Source: Candidatus Nomurabacteria bacterium
Lineage (GTDB): Bacteria > Patescibacteriota > Minisyncoccia > Phycocordibacterales > UBA9973
Reading direction: 5' to 3'
DNA: 41,829 bases
Assembly: GCA_029288725.1 (NCBI GenBank)
Contig: JARIGS010000016.1
Span: forward strand, 1-41,829
This document shows, piece by piece, positions 14,949-21,962 of this stretch. Within the stretch, counting starts at the first letter, position 1. Every line of letters starts with the position of its first letter. Below the pieces are notes generated by a model. The model ran no database searches and was not told where the DNA came from. It worked only from the letters and a program-made list of their open reading frames with translations. Both the position numbers and the translations under genes were made by a program.

Positions 14949-15019
14949 GGGCGATTAGTTTAGTGGTAGAACGAAGGTCTCCAAAACCTTTGGTGGGGGT
15001 CCGATTCCCTCATCGCCCG
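14949..15019 (+). tRNA. tRNA-Trp (anticodon CCA)
   Basis: Seven-bp acceptor GGGCGAT/ATCGCCC; anticodon stem AAGGT/ACCTT with loop CTCCAAA, giving anticodon CCA. The T-arm is GGGGG-TCCGATT-CCCTC; position 55 is C where nearly all tRNAs have T. CCA is not encoded. A TATAGT box at 14920-14925 is a likely promoter. Confidence 0.92.
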
Positions 15020-15054
15020 CCTTCGCCTCGCTGAAGCTTCGGCTACGGCGAGGC
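15019..15054. repeat. GC-rich palindromic repeat after tRNA-Trp
   Basis: CCTCGCTG-A-AGC-TTCG-GCT-A-CGGCGAGG forms a long imperfect hairpin with a TTCG tetraloop. It is much more GC-rich than its surroundings and resembles in style the palindromes found inside dprA and dus. Confidence 0.6.
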
Positions 15055-15057
15055 AAA

Positions 15058-15094
15058 GCCCGCAAAGTAGCTGGTGCGAAAGCGGGTTTTCCTT
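15058..15094 (+). terminator. Probable terminator of tRNA-Trp
   Basis: GCCCGC (15058-15063) pairs with GCGGG (15082-15086), followed by TTTTCCTT. The loop is 18 nt, so it is less compact than other terminators here. Confidence 0.55.
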
Positions 15095-15144
15095 AATGAA
15101 TTTTATTTTATTATTCCTTAATTAAAAATTGATAGTCATTTTGC

Positions 15145-15150
15145 TATTGT
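15145..15150 (+). promoter_or_regulatory. Extended -10 box (TGC TATTGT), leaderless GIY-YIG gene
   Basis: TGCTATTGT ends exactly 6 nt before the ATG at 15157. Confidence 0.55.
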
Positions 15151-15156
15151 TTTCAA

Positions 15157-15468
15157 ATGCATTATGTCTATCAATTAAAACTTAAAGATGGTTATTATGT
15201 TGGTTGTACAAATAACTTAAAAGATAGAATTCATCGACATGCGAATGGACAAATTGAAGCGACAAAAAATAGATTGCCTCTGATATTGCAAACTTACACT
15301 GCTTTTGCGAATAGATATGCGGCCTATGGATTTGAAAAATATTTAAAATCTGGATCAGGAAGAGCTTTTGCCAATAAGCATTTTTATCAGAATTTAAACA
15401 GTAAGTTTATACCCAATATAAATTCCGACGAAGCCACCGATGGCGGTGAGGAAGATAGAGGCAAGTGA
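15157..15468 (+). CDS. GIY-YIG domain protein (UvrC-like nuclease family)
   Basis: 103 aa. A single small GIY-YIG domain of the type often found alone in Patescibacteria. It begins YVYQLKLKDGYYVGCTNNLKDRI (the GIY and YIG positions are YVYQ and YYVG), with Arg in the NNLKDRIHRH helix, and continues through FEKYLKSGSGRAFANKHF (about 68-85). Such proteins are predicted DNA endonucleases, but the role of the solo form is unknown. The last about 25 residues are encoded antisense to the real small membrane protein gene at 15394-15558, so this tail is probably not conserved. The locus is A+T-rich compared with its neighbours. Confidence 0.85.
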   Translation: MHYVYQLKLKDGYYVGCTNNLKDRIHRHANGQIEATKNRLPLILQTYTAFANRYAAYGFEKYLKSGSGRAFANKHFYQNLNSKFIPNINSDEATDGGEEDRGK

Positions 15469-15558
15469 CAGAAAATTATCACCCCATACCAAAGGAACAA
15501 AACTTCCAATCGTGGAGCCAATGACGGTGAATGTCATGATCGTTTGTTTCTGATTCAT
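15394..15558 (-). CDS. Small membrane protein, third gene of the miaA-mpg operon
   Basis: 54 aa, starting MNQKQTIMTFTVIGSTIGSF and ending IGYKLTV. Two hydrophobic helices (about 7-25 and 31-50) are joined by a short loop WGDN, and the Gly-rich packing pattern resembles small two-helix membrane proteins. Its ATG overlaps the mpg stop as ATGA (15555-15558), a typical translational coupling site, which strongly supports it as a real gene. It overlaps the 3' end of the GIY-YIG gene on the other strand by 75 nt. Function unknown. Confidence 0.82.
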   Translation of the reverse strand: MNQKQTIMTFTVIGSTIGSFVPLVWGDNFLSLASIFLTAIGGFVGIYIGYKLTV

Positions 15559-16136
15559 GATTTTAGTACAAACCGATATTCCTTATTTGCCCAAATCGGG
15601 CCGGCATAGTCCACACCAATACGAGCAGTGCGGACAATTTTTCTCCCTTGTCTCGCCATAGCTTTAGCGGAGGCCGGATTGTTTTTATCATTGGGGATTT
15701 CCACCCAAAGACCGGTGTCCGTGCCGAGTACTTTGCCATTGAGCATTCGAGTGATGCCCAATCGCTTTGCAACCCTGCCAGGACCAACGATTGGCTCGAC
15801 AGCATCCTTGGTTACTTTTTCAACTCCGCGAATGAGGACAGCTGCCGGATACTCCTTTTCACCCGTTACGATATTGAGCATGTTATGCATGCCATAGATA
15901 AGGAAGACATAGATCGTGCCGGCTTGCTGATACATCACTTCGGTTCGGGCAGTGCGGCCTTTGGAAGAATGGCTGGCAAGATCGTGTGGACCAACATACG
16001 CTTCAGTTTCGGTAATCATATAGCGCGTGATGCCATCGGCATCACGCCTGACCAAATAACAGCCCAGCAATTCCTTTGCCACAACCAATGCTGATCTATT
16101 GAAAAATGAAAGGGGAGCCTTTTTATTACTTTGCAT
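15555..16136 (-). CDS. mpg: 3-methyladenine DNA glycosylase (AAG/MPG family)
   Basis: 193 aa. A base-excision repair glycosylase removing alkylated purines. Signatures are FNRSALVVAKELLGCYLVRR, ITETEAYVGPHDLASHSSKG (with the catalytic Glu region), GTIYVFLIYGMHNMLNIVTG, AAVLIRGVEK and VGPGRVAKRLGI. Length is usual for bacterial members. The ATG at 16136 lies inside the end of miaA (11-nt overlap); a longer reading frame into miaA is not credible as protein. The next gene starts at its stop codon. With Ogt, the alkyltransferase-like protein and UDG nearby, this window holds several alkylation or base-repair genes. Confidence 0.95.
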   Translation of the reverse strand: MQSNKKAPLSFFNRSALVVAKELLGCYLVRRDADGITRYMITETEAYVGPHDLASHSSKGRTARTEVMYQQAGTIYVFLIYGMHNMLNIVTGEKEYPAAVLIRGVEKVTKDAVEPIVGPGRVAKRLGITRMLNGKVLGTDTGLWVEIPNDKNNPASAKAMARQGRKIVRTARIGVDYAGPIWANKEYRFVLKS

Positions 16137-16986
16137 ATTTTTTAAACCATGTTCGCTGACGCTTGGCGTACTGCCAGATGGCGGCTTCAAGTTGTGTAAG
16201 CATACTTGCCCTGAGCGAAGTCGAAGGGTCTGGTTCAGATAGTTTTTCTTGGAGCATTAGCGCGACATATCGGTACTCCAATCCCAGGGCTTCCAGTCTT
16301 TTCCATGACAATCCTTCAGCGTGCAATGTGGCGACTTCCTGCACCATGCCTTCCTTCATTCTTTTAATAAGGCGAGTGTGAATGCGGCCCTTTAGTATTT
16401 CATCAGGAAAATCCAGGTATATCCATTCAACAGCGTACTTAGTAGAACGGACTACCGGCGGTACCTTGCCCAATGCATCAGCAATTTCAATGGCGCGGAT
16501 CATTCTTACTTTGTTGTGAATATCGATCGACTCATAGCGATCAATATCAAGTGTTTGCAATTTTTGACGTAATGCATCAAGTGAAAGGAGCTCCAAACTT
16601 TTTCGCAATTCTTTGTTCGGTGCTACGGCCGGAAATTGCTGACCAAAGACTACGGCATCGATATAGAAGCCGGTGCCGCCGACTATGATAGGGACATGGT
16701 TGCGCTTGATGATCTGTTGTATGGTCTTGTCCGCCAATTTTTTATATTGAGCAACGCTGAAGGTGCGCTTAGGGCTGGCGACATCAAGGAGGTGGTGAGG
16801 GATACCCTGCATCTCCTTCACCGTGATTTTGCCACTGCCAATATCCAACCCTTTGTAGACTTGGCGCGAATCAGCCGAGATAATTTCCGCCCCAATGCCT
16901 TGTTTGGCCAGGTCTTTTGCAAGATTGACTGCATAGTCTGATTTGCCAGTGGCCGTCGGGCCACAGATGACGATAAGCTTGTGCAT
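16126..16986 (-). CDS. miaA: tRNA dimethylallyltransferase
   Basis: 286 aa. It transfers dimethylallyl from DMAPP to A37 of tRNAs reading UNN codons. The P-loop is GPTATGKSD (9-17), followed by EIISADSRQVYKGLDIGSGK, IPHHLLDV and VGGTGFYIDAV; HNKVRMIRAIEI follows, and the C-terminal region contains GLEYRYVALML. A short stretch PSTSLRAS near residues 253-259 is encoded by a palindromic repeat inserted in frame. A TAGAAT box ends 6 nt upstream of the start, so the mRNA is probably leaderless. It is the first gene of an operon with mpg and a small membrane protein, all overlapping. Confidence 0.96.
   Translation of the reverse strand: MHKLIVICGPTATGKSDYAVNLAKDLAKQGIGAEIISADSRQVYKGLDIGSGKITVKEMQGIPHHLLDVASPKRTFSVAQYKKLADKTIQQIIKRNHVPIIVGGTGFYIDAVVFGQQFPAVAPNKELRKSLELLSLDALRQKLQTLDIDRYESIDIHNKVRMIRAIEIADALGKVPPVVRSTKYAVEWIYLDFPDEILKGRIHTRLIKRMKEGMVQEVATLHAEGLSWKRLEALGLEYRYVALMLQEKLSEPDPSTSLRASMLTQLEAAIWQYAKRQRTWFKKYAK
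16209..16228. repeat. Palindromic repeat inserted in miaA
   Basis: CCCTGAGCGAAGTCGAAGGG, an imperfect palindrome. I recall closely similar sequences as dispersed repeats in many environmental bacterial genomes. Here it lies in frame and encodes STSLRA near the MiaA C-terminus. Confidence 0.7.
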
Positions 16987-16992
16987 ACTGCG

Positions 16993-17007
16993 ATTCTATC
17001 ATAGAAT
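16993..17007. promoter_or_regulatory. Palindrome holding divergent -10 boxes for miaA and tRNA-Leu
   Basis: ATTCTATCATAGAAT reads TAGAAT on both strands. The minus copy is 6 nt before the miaA ATG; the plus copy is 45 nt before the mature tRNA-Leu. Confidence 0.5.
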
Positions 17008-17051
17008 TACGGGCACGGGTCGCCGTCGCTTTCGGGCTTTGGCGTACCAAT

Positions 17052-17134
17052 GCCGATGTGGCGGAATGGTAGACGCGATCGACTCAAAATCGATTACTCG
17101 CAAGGGTGTGGAGGTTCGAGTCCTCTCTTCGGCA
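17052..17134 (+). tRNA. tRNA-Leu (anticodon CAA)
   Basis: A class II tRNA with a long variable arm (TACTCGCAAGGGTGT region). Anticodon stem ATCGA/TCGAT, loop CTCAAAA, anticodon CAA. T-arm GGAGG-TTCGAGT-CCTCT. The acceptor GCCGATG/CTTCGGC has a T-T mismatch at 6:67. Discriminator A73, as needed for leucine. CCA is not encoded. Confidence 0.93.
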
Positions 17135-17140
17135 CAAGAA

Positions 17141-17168
17141 AGAAAAAGCCCCTCGGGGCTTTTTCTTT
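17141..17168 (+). terminator. Terminator after tRNA-Leu
   Basis: AGAAAAAGCCCC, loop TC, GGGGCTTTTTCT, seven bases after the tRNA. Confidence 0.9.
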
Positions 17169-17172
17169 ATGC

Positions 17173-17178
17173 TACACT
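17173..17178 (+). promoter_or_regulatory. Extended -10 box (TGC TACACT), leaderless parB
   Basis: TGCTACACT ends exactly 6 nt before the ATG at 17185, immediately after the tRNA-Leu terminator. It fixes the parB start. Confidence 0.65.
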
Positions 17179-17184
17179 ATTCCC

Positions 17185-18180
17185 ATGTCCAATTTGTATA
17201 GCAACTCAATTTTCTTTATCGAGGTCGAAAAGATTGTTCCCAATCCCTATCAGCCCCGTCGTGAGTTCGAGCCAGGTCCACTGAAAGACCTCTCGGATTC
17301 CATTCGTCAGTATGGCATTCTCCAGCCGCTGACCGTCTCACGCGTTGAACGCGAGACCCCTGATGGTGGACTGATCACCGAATACGAATTAATTGCCGGT
17401 GAGCGTCGCTTGCGCGCCTCCAAACTTGCTGGATTGCGTGAAGTGCCTGCGATCATTCGTGTTGGTGATGATTCAATGATGAAATTGGAATTGGCAATCA
17501 TCGAAAACCTCCAGCGTGAGGACCTCAATGCTGTTGAGCGCGCTCGCGCCTTTGCGCGATTGGTGGAGGAATTCAAATTCACTCATACCCAGATCGGTCA
17601 GAAGGTAGGGAAGAGTCGTGAATACGTTTCCAACACTGTTCGCTTACTTGCATTGCCTCAGGATATTCTTGACGCGCTTTCAAATGGCAAAATCAATGAA
17701 GGTCACACCCGTCCGTTGCTGATGCTTTCCAACCGTCCTGAAGAACAGGCAACGCTGTTCAAGGAAATTCAATTCCGTAAAATCACCGTTCGTGAGGCGG
17801 AGCGCATTGCTCGCCGTATCGCCGTTGAAAAGGTGCGCAAGCAAAATCTCATCCCTAATGCCGAACTGATGCAGATTGAACATCAGCTTCAGGAAAGCCT
17901 CGGCACTCGCGTTCATATCGAGCCAAAGGAAGCGGGCGGCAAGATTACCATCGACTATTTCTCCAATGAGGACCTCGACCTTATTTTGGGTGTGCTTAGC
18001 AAGACGAAGGAAGTTGCTGCGCCTGTAGCGGTCTCAGTACAAGAAGAAACAATCTTCGAGCCATCTCCAGAATCAGAAAAAGAAGCTATTACAGAGCTAG
18101 ATGATCGAAATATCGAAGAAGTGCAAAAGAGTGAAGAAGAAGTGGACGATCTCTACAACCTCAAGAATTTTTCCTTGTAG
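17185..18180 (+). CDS. parB: ParB/Spo0J chromosome-partitioning CTPase
   Basis: 331 aa. It binds parS sites and loads as a CTP-dependent clamp on DNA. The N-terminal domain has NPYQPRREFEPG and the CTPase motif AGERRLRASKL (about 68-78), followed by AIIENLQREDLNAVERA. The central helix-turn-helix contains THTQIGQKVGKSREYVSNTVRLL. A dimerisation region, reading KITIDYFSNEDLDLIL, ends near residue 273, followed by an acidic tail not seen in short ParBs. A longer reading frame back into tRNA-Leu is rejected because the promoter lies between them. No parA is present in the window. The stop abuts the stop of the convergent relA/spoT gene. Confidence 0.95.
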   Translation: MSNLYSNSIFFIEVEKIVPNPYQPRREFEPGPLKDLSDSIRQYGILQPLTVSRVERETPDGGLITEYELIAGERRLRASKLAGLREVPAIIRVGDDSMMKLELAIIENLQREDLNAVERARAFARLVEEFKFTHTQIGQKVGKSREYVSNTVRLLALPQDILDALSNGKINEGHTRPLLMLSNRPEEQATLFKEIQFRKITVREAERIARRIAVEKVRKQNLIPNAELMQIEHQLQESLGTRVHIEPKEAGGKITIDYFSNEDLDLILGVLSKTKEVAAPVAVSVQEETIFEPSPESEKEAITELDDRNIEEVQKSEEEVDDLYNLKNFSL

Positions 18181-19635
18181 TTATTCCTTAACTAGGAATT
18201 TCTGGAGCAATCCTCCGTGCTCAGTGACATAGGCGCGGATTTTGCGGCGGGCCATGGTGGTCTTGGCATAGTCCAGCCATTTGTTGGAAGGCTTGGCATT
18301 CTTACTGGTGATGATTTCGACGATGTCGCCATTTTGAAGCTTGGCACCAAGCGGTACCATCTTGCCGTTCACGCGGGCAGAGCTGGTACTGTTGCCGACA
18401 ACGGAGTGAATGGCATATGAGAAATCAATCGGACTGGCATCTTCCGGTAGGTCGATCACGTCACCCTTTGGCGTGAAGACGAAGATGCGGTTCTTGAACA
18501 GGTCATGATTGAGCTGTTCTAGGAAACGACTGGGGTTTTTTACGACGCCTTGCAATTCACGCAATTCATCCAGCCATCCTAGTTTTTTGCTTGCTGGCAC
18601 AGCGTTCTTATTTTCTTTGTACAAAAAGTGCGATGCCACACCCATTTCCGCCTCATTGTTCATTGCATAGGTACGGATTTGGATTTCCACAATACCGTAT
18701 TCCGTTACGACCGTAGTGTGAATGGACTGATAACCGTTTGGCTTCGGCAATGCGATGTAGTCCTTGATACGGCCAGGAATCGGCTTCCATAGCATGTGCA
18801 CCAAGCCCAAGACCTGATAGCAGTCTGCAACCGTTTCCACCTGCACGCGCAATGCCACGATGTCATAGATGCGATCAATATCCATTTGGTATTTCAATAA
18901 TTTGCGATACAGACTGAAGAGATGCTTCACACGGGAATCGACGGCCGGATTTTTGATTGAAAATTCCGTGAGGGTTTTTTGGATACTAGTATGAACTTCC
19001 TGAATGGTCTTCTGGGCTTCCGGCATGCGGCGATCATAGAGCTGTTTGGTCTGGGCGTATTCCTTTGGATAGGCAAACGGGAAGGCATAGTCCTCAAGCA
19101 TGCCCTTGAGCTTTCCCATACCGAGACGACCGGCCAATGCTGCATGAACGGCAATAGTTTCAACGGCAATGCGAACCTGTTTGTCAGGACGGACGTGTTT
19201 CAAGGTCTGAATATTGTGCAGGCGGTCGGCAAGCTTGATGATGAGCACGCGCAGGTCCTCTGACATCGCCACGAAGAACTTGCGCATACTTTCGACATGG
19301 CGTTCCTGGCCCTGGTATTTCAGTTTGCCGAGCTTGGTCACGCCTTTGACCAAGAATAGAATATTTTCACCAAACTGCTCGCGGATTTCTTCCTCGGTGG
19401 CATCCGTGTCTTCCAGGGTGTCATGCAACAGTCCACCAACGATAGTTTCAACATCCATACCCAGTGAGGCACAGTTTTTACCGACTGCAAAAACGTGCAC
19501 GAAATACGGTTCACCGCTATTGCGTTTCTGAGTCTCGTGCTTTGATCGGGCAAAGTCATACGCCCGCTGGATAAGCCCGCGTTGTTCTTCGCTCAGTGGA
19601 TAAGTTATAAGTGCAAACAATTCATCGATTTCCAT
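18181..19635 (-). CDS. RelA/SpoT-family (p)ppGpp synthetase/hydrolase, short form
   Basis: 484 aa. The HD hydrolase domain (about 22-180) has FVHVFAV, GLLHDTLEDTDA (the HDxxED motif) and IIKLADRLHNIQTL. The synthetase domain (about 230-350) has DRIYDIVALRV and PKPNGYQSIHTTV. A TGS domain follows (about 390-455, IFVFTPKGDVIDLPEDASPIDFSYAIHS). The usual C-terminal helical, zinc-finger and ACT domains are missing, so ribosome sensing must differ. It should both make and degrade the alarmone. Upstream is TATAGT 11 nt before ATG. Confidence 0.94.
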   Translation of the reverse strand: MEIDELFALITYPLSEEQRGLIQRAYDFARSKHETQKRNSGEPYFVHVFAVGKNCASLGMDVETIVGGLLHDTLEDTDATEEEIREQFGENILFLVKGVTKLGKLKYQGQERHVESMRKFFVAMSEDLRVLIIKLADRLHNIQTLKHVRPDKQVRIAVETIAVHAALAGRLGMGKLKGMLEDYAFPFAYPKEYAQTKQLYDRRMPEAQKTIQEVHTSIQKTLTEFSIKNPAVDSRVKHLFSLYRKLLKYQMDIDRIYDIVALRVQVETVADCYQVLGLVHMLWKPIPGRIKDYIALPKPNGYQSIHTTVVTEYGIVEIQIRTYAMNNEAEMGVASHFLYKENKNAVPASKKLGWLDELRELQGVVKNPSRFLEQLNHDLFKNRIFVFTPKGDVIDLPEDASPIDFSYAIHSVVGNSTSSARVNGKMVPLGAKLQNGDIVEIITSKNAKPSNKWLDYAKTTMARRKIRAYVTEHGGLLQKFLVKE

Positions 19636-19661
19636 AGTGTTCTATTACTATAGCGCACGAT

Positions 19662-19684
19662 AAAAAAACCGCCAATGATGGCGG
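19662..19684 (-). terminator. Terminator of topA
   Basis: CCGCCA/TGGCGG stem with a four-base loop and seven T on the minus strand, 5 nt after the topA stop. Confidence 0.85.
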
Positions 19685-19689
19685 GCTTT

Positions 19690-21900
19690 TTATTTTGTAT
19701 CAACCTTCACTTTCTTTTGAAATCCTCGCGGTTTCTTTTCCTGTGCCAGAAGTTCTTGAGCCTGTGCAAGGGTAATGTCATAGACATTCAATGGTGGTTT
19801 GATGGAACGGAAGTTGCCGTCACACGCAACGTAGGGACCGAAGCGGCCGTTGTTTGCGGTGATGTCAGCACCGGTCTTTGGATCCTGTCCAAGAGTGCGG
19901 GGAATGGAAAGGTATTTCGTTGCCATAGCGACGGTGACGGTCGTTGGATCAACTTCTTTGGGGATGCTTGCCATGCGGGGCTTCACCTGTTTCTTGCCCT
20001 TGATCTTTGGCGGCATTTCACCAAGCTGGACATACGGGCCGAAGCGTCCAATCATGGTGAATATTGGTAGGCCGCTTTCGGGATCGATACCGATCGGTTC
20101 ATCCTTCTTGATTTCCAATCCATCGATCGTTAATGCGCCGTCACATTCAGGATAGCGATCGCAGGAGAGGAACTTGCCGCCACGGCCCAGCTTCACAATC
20201 ATGCCACTGCCGCACTTTGGACATTTGTACTTGTCATCAGCTTTTTCAAGAATAGTAGCCTTATCAAGCTTTTGCTTTTCTTTCACCTCCTTGAGAAATG
20301 GGGTGTAAAATTCGGATAATACTTTCTTGTATTTTAATTCGCCATTGGCAATCTCATCCAGTTTGTCTTCCATTTCGGCGGTGAAAGTATCGCTGATATA
20401 GTGCATAAAGTTCTGTTCGAGGAAACTTGAAACCACCTCGCCGGTATCAGTCGGCTTCAATGAGCGTCCAACTTTTTCTACATAGCCACGGTCTTCAATG
20501 GTTTTCATGATGGAGGCATAGGTAGAAGGACGGCCAATACCACGGGCTTCCAATTCCTTCACCAATCCAGCTTCGGAATAGCGATTTGGTGGTTCGGTCT
20601 GCTTGGCAATGTCTTCGAGCGAAAGCAGTGTCAGCGGCTCGCCTTTGGTGAGAGCAGGCAGCTCAACGTCCTCACCGCGCGCAGCTTCATCAACGGTGAG
20701 CCAGCCAGGGAAAAGTACTTGACTACCAGTCACGGTGAAATCAGGAATACTGTCAGAAGCAACGTTGCCGACAACGCGAGTCTTCAGTACTTTTGCATCA
20801 GCCATTTGAGAGGCAACGGTGCGTTCCCAGATGAGACGATAGAGCTTTTTTTGTTCCTCGGTCATGCCGAGTGATTCCTTTTCAACATGGGTAGGACGAA
20901 TAGCTTCATGGGCTTCTTGGGCATTTTTTGCCTTAGTTTTGTAAGTCCGTGTTTCCAAATAGTCCTTGCCGAATTTTTTCAGCACTAATGCACTGATACC
21001 TTGGACTGCGATGTCAGACAGGGTGGTTGAGTCGGTACGCATATACGTGATATGGCCGGCTTCATAGAGCTTCTGAGCAACCTGCATGGTGCGGGCCGGA
21101 GAAAATGACAAGCGGGAACTGGCAGCCTGCTGCAAGGTAGAAGTAGTGAACGGTGCCTTAGGAGAGCGTTTCTGCTCGGTTTCCTTGATGTCCTTTACCA
21201 GCCATGCTTCCTTGTTGGCAATGCCGATAATGCGATCAACTTCCTTTTTGTCACGAGGCTCCTCAACACAAGTAAGCACTAGCTCCGCCTTAGAAGCGGT
21301 TTTCACTTTTGCCTGAAGCACCCAGTAATCTTCAGGAATAAATGCCCGGATTTCTCGCTCACGCTCTACTAAGATACGGAGGGCAGGAGACTGGACGCGA
21401 CCAGCAGACAGGCCATAGCGAACCTTTTGCCAGATGATGCCGGAAAGGTCATAGCCAACGAGACGGTCAAGAACGCGGCGGGCTTCCTGGGCCTGGCGAA
21501 GATCAGTATCAATCTTACGAGGATGGTGCAATGCCTCAGTCACGGCTTCCTTGGTGATCTCGTTAAAGGTCACGCGGCTAATTGGCGCCTTGACCTTCTT
21601 GTCTTCCTTCAGCAATGACTCAATGTGCCAGGCAATAGCTTCTCCTTCGCGGTCCGGGTCGGGTGCGAGAATAATCTCCTTGGCTTTTTCTGCCAGGGCC
21701 TGCAGTTCACTTACGACCCTCTCTTTTCCTTTGCTAATTTCATAGTGAGGAATAAAACCGCCCTCGATGTCGATGGCTTTTTTATTTGACTTCGGCAAGT
21801 CGCGAACATGTCCAACGGAAGCGCGTACGGTGTACGCGCCTTCAAGATATTTCTCGATCGTTTTTGCTTTTGATGGTGATTCGACAATTAATAATTTCAT
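19690..21900 (-). CDS. topA: DNA topoisomerase I (type IA)
   Basis: 736 aa. It relaxes negative supercoils through a 5'-phosphotyrosine intermediate. The Toprim domain opens KLLIVESPSKAKTIEKYL and has the acidic DPDREGEAIAWH. The active-site Tyr is in GHITYMRTDSTTLS. One C-terminal zinc ribbon is present (KCPKCGSGMIV and FLSCDRYPEC), followed by two zinc-free topoisomerase C-terminal modules (GRFGPYVQLGE and GRFGPYVACDG). ATG 21900 is preferred because homologues begin at MKLLIVES; an in-frame ATG at 21924 would add eight residues. A TACACT box lies 4 nt before 21900, so the start is not completely certain. Confidence 0.96.
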   Translation of the reverse strand: MKLLIVESPSKAKTIEKYLEGAYTVRASVGHVRDLPKSNKKAIDIEGGFIPHYEISKGKERVVSELQALAEKAKEIILAPDPDREGEAIAWHIESLLKEDKKVKAPISRVTFNEITKEAVTEALHHPRKIDTDLRQAQEARRVLDRLVGYDLSGIIWQKVRYGLSAGRVQSPALRILVEREREIRAFIPEDYWVLQAKVKTASKAELVLTCVEEPRDKKEVDRIIGIANKEAWLVKDIKETEQKRSPKAPFTTSTLQQAASSRLSFSPARTMQVAQKLYEAGHITYMRTDSTTLSDIAVQGISALVLKKFGKDYLETRTYKTKAKNAQEAHEAIRPTHVEKESLGMTEEQKKLYRLIWERTVASQMADAKVLKTRVVGNVASDSIPDFTVTGSQVLFPGWLTVDEAARGEDVELPALTKGEPLTLLSLEDIAKQTEPPNRYSEAGLVKELEARGIGRPSTYASIMKTIEDRGYVEKVGRSLKPTDTGEVVSSFLEQNFMHYISDTFTAEMEDKLDEIANGELKYKKVLSEFYTPFLKEVKEKQKLDKATILEKADDKYKCPKCGSGMIVKLGRGGKFLSCDRYPECDGALTIDGLEIKKDEPIGIDPESGLPIFTMIGRFGPYVQLGEMPPKIKGKKQVKPRMASIPKEVDPTTVTVAMATKYLSIPRTLGQDPKTGADITANNGRFGPYVACDGNFRSIKPPLNVYDITLAQAQELLAQEKKPRGFQKKVKVDTK

Positions 21901-21962
21901 AATGAGTGTATGCAGTAGTACCATGCATGCAATTATTTAGCAAATAATCGCTATGCTTCATT

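Noticed and set aside
17050-17184. N-terminal extension of ParB through tRNA-Leu
   Set aside because: The upstream frame translates the tRNA and its terminator; the -10 box and homology place the start at 17185.
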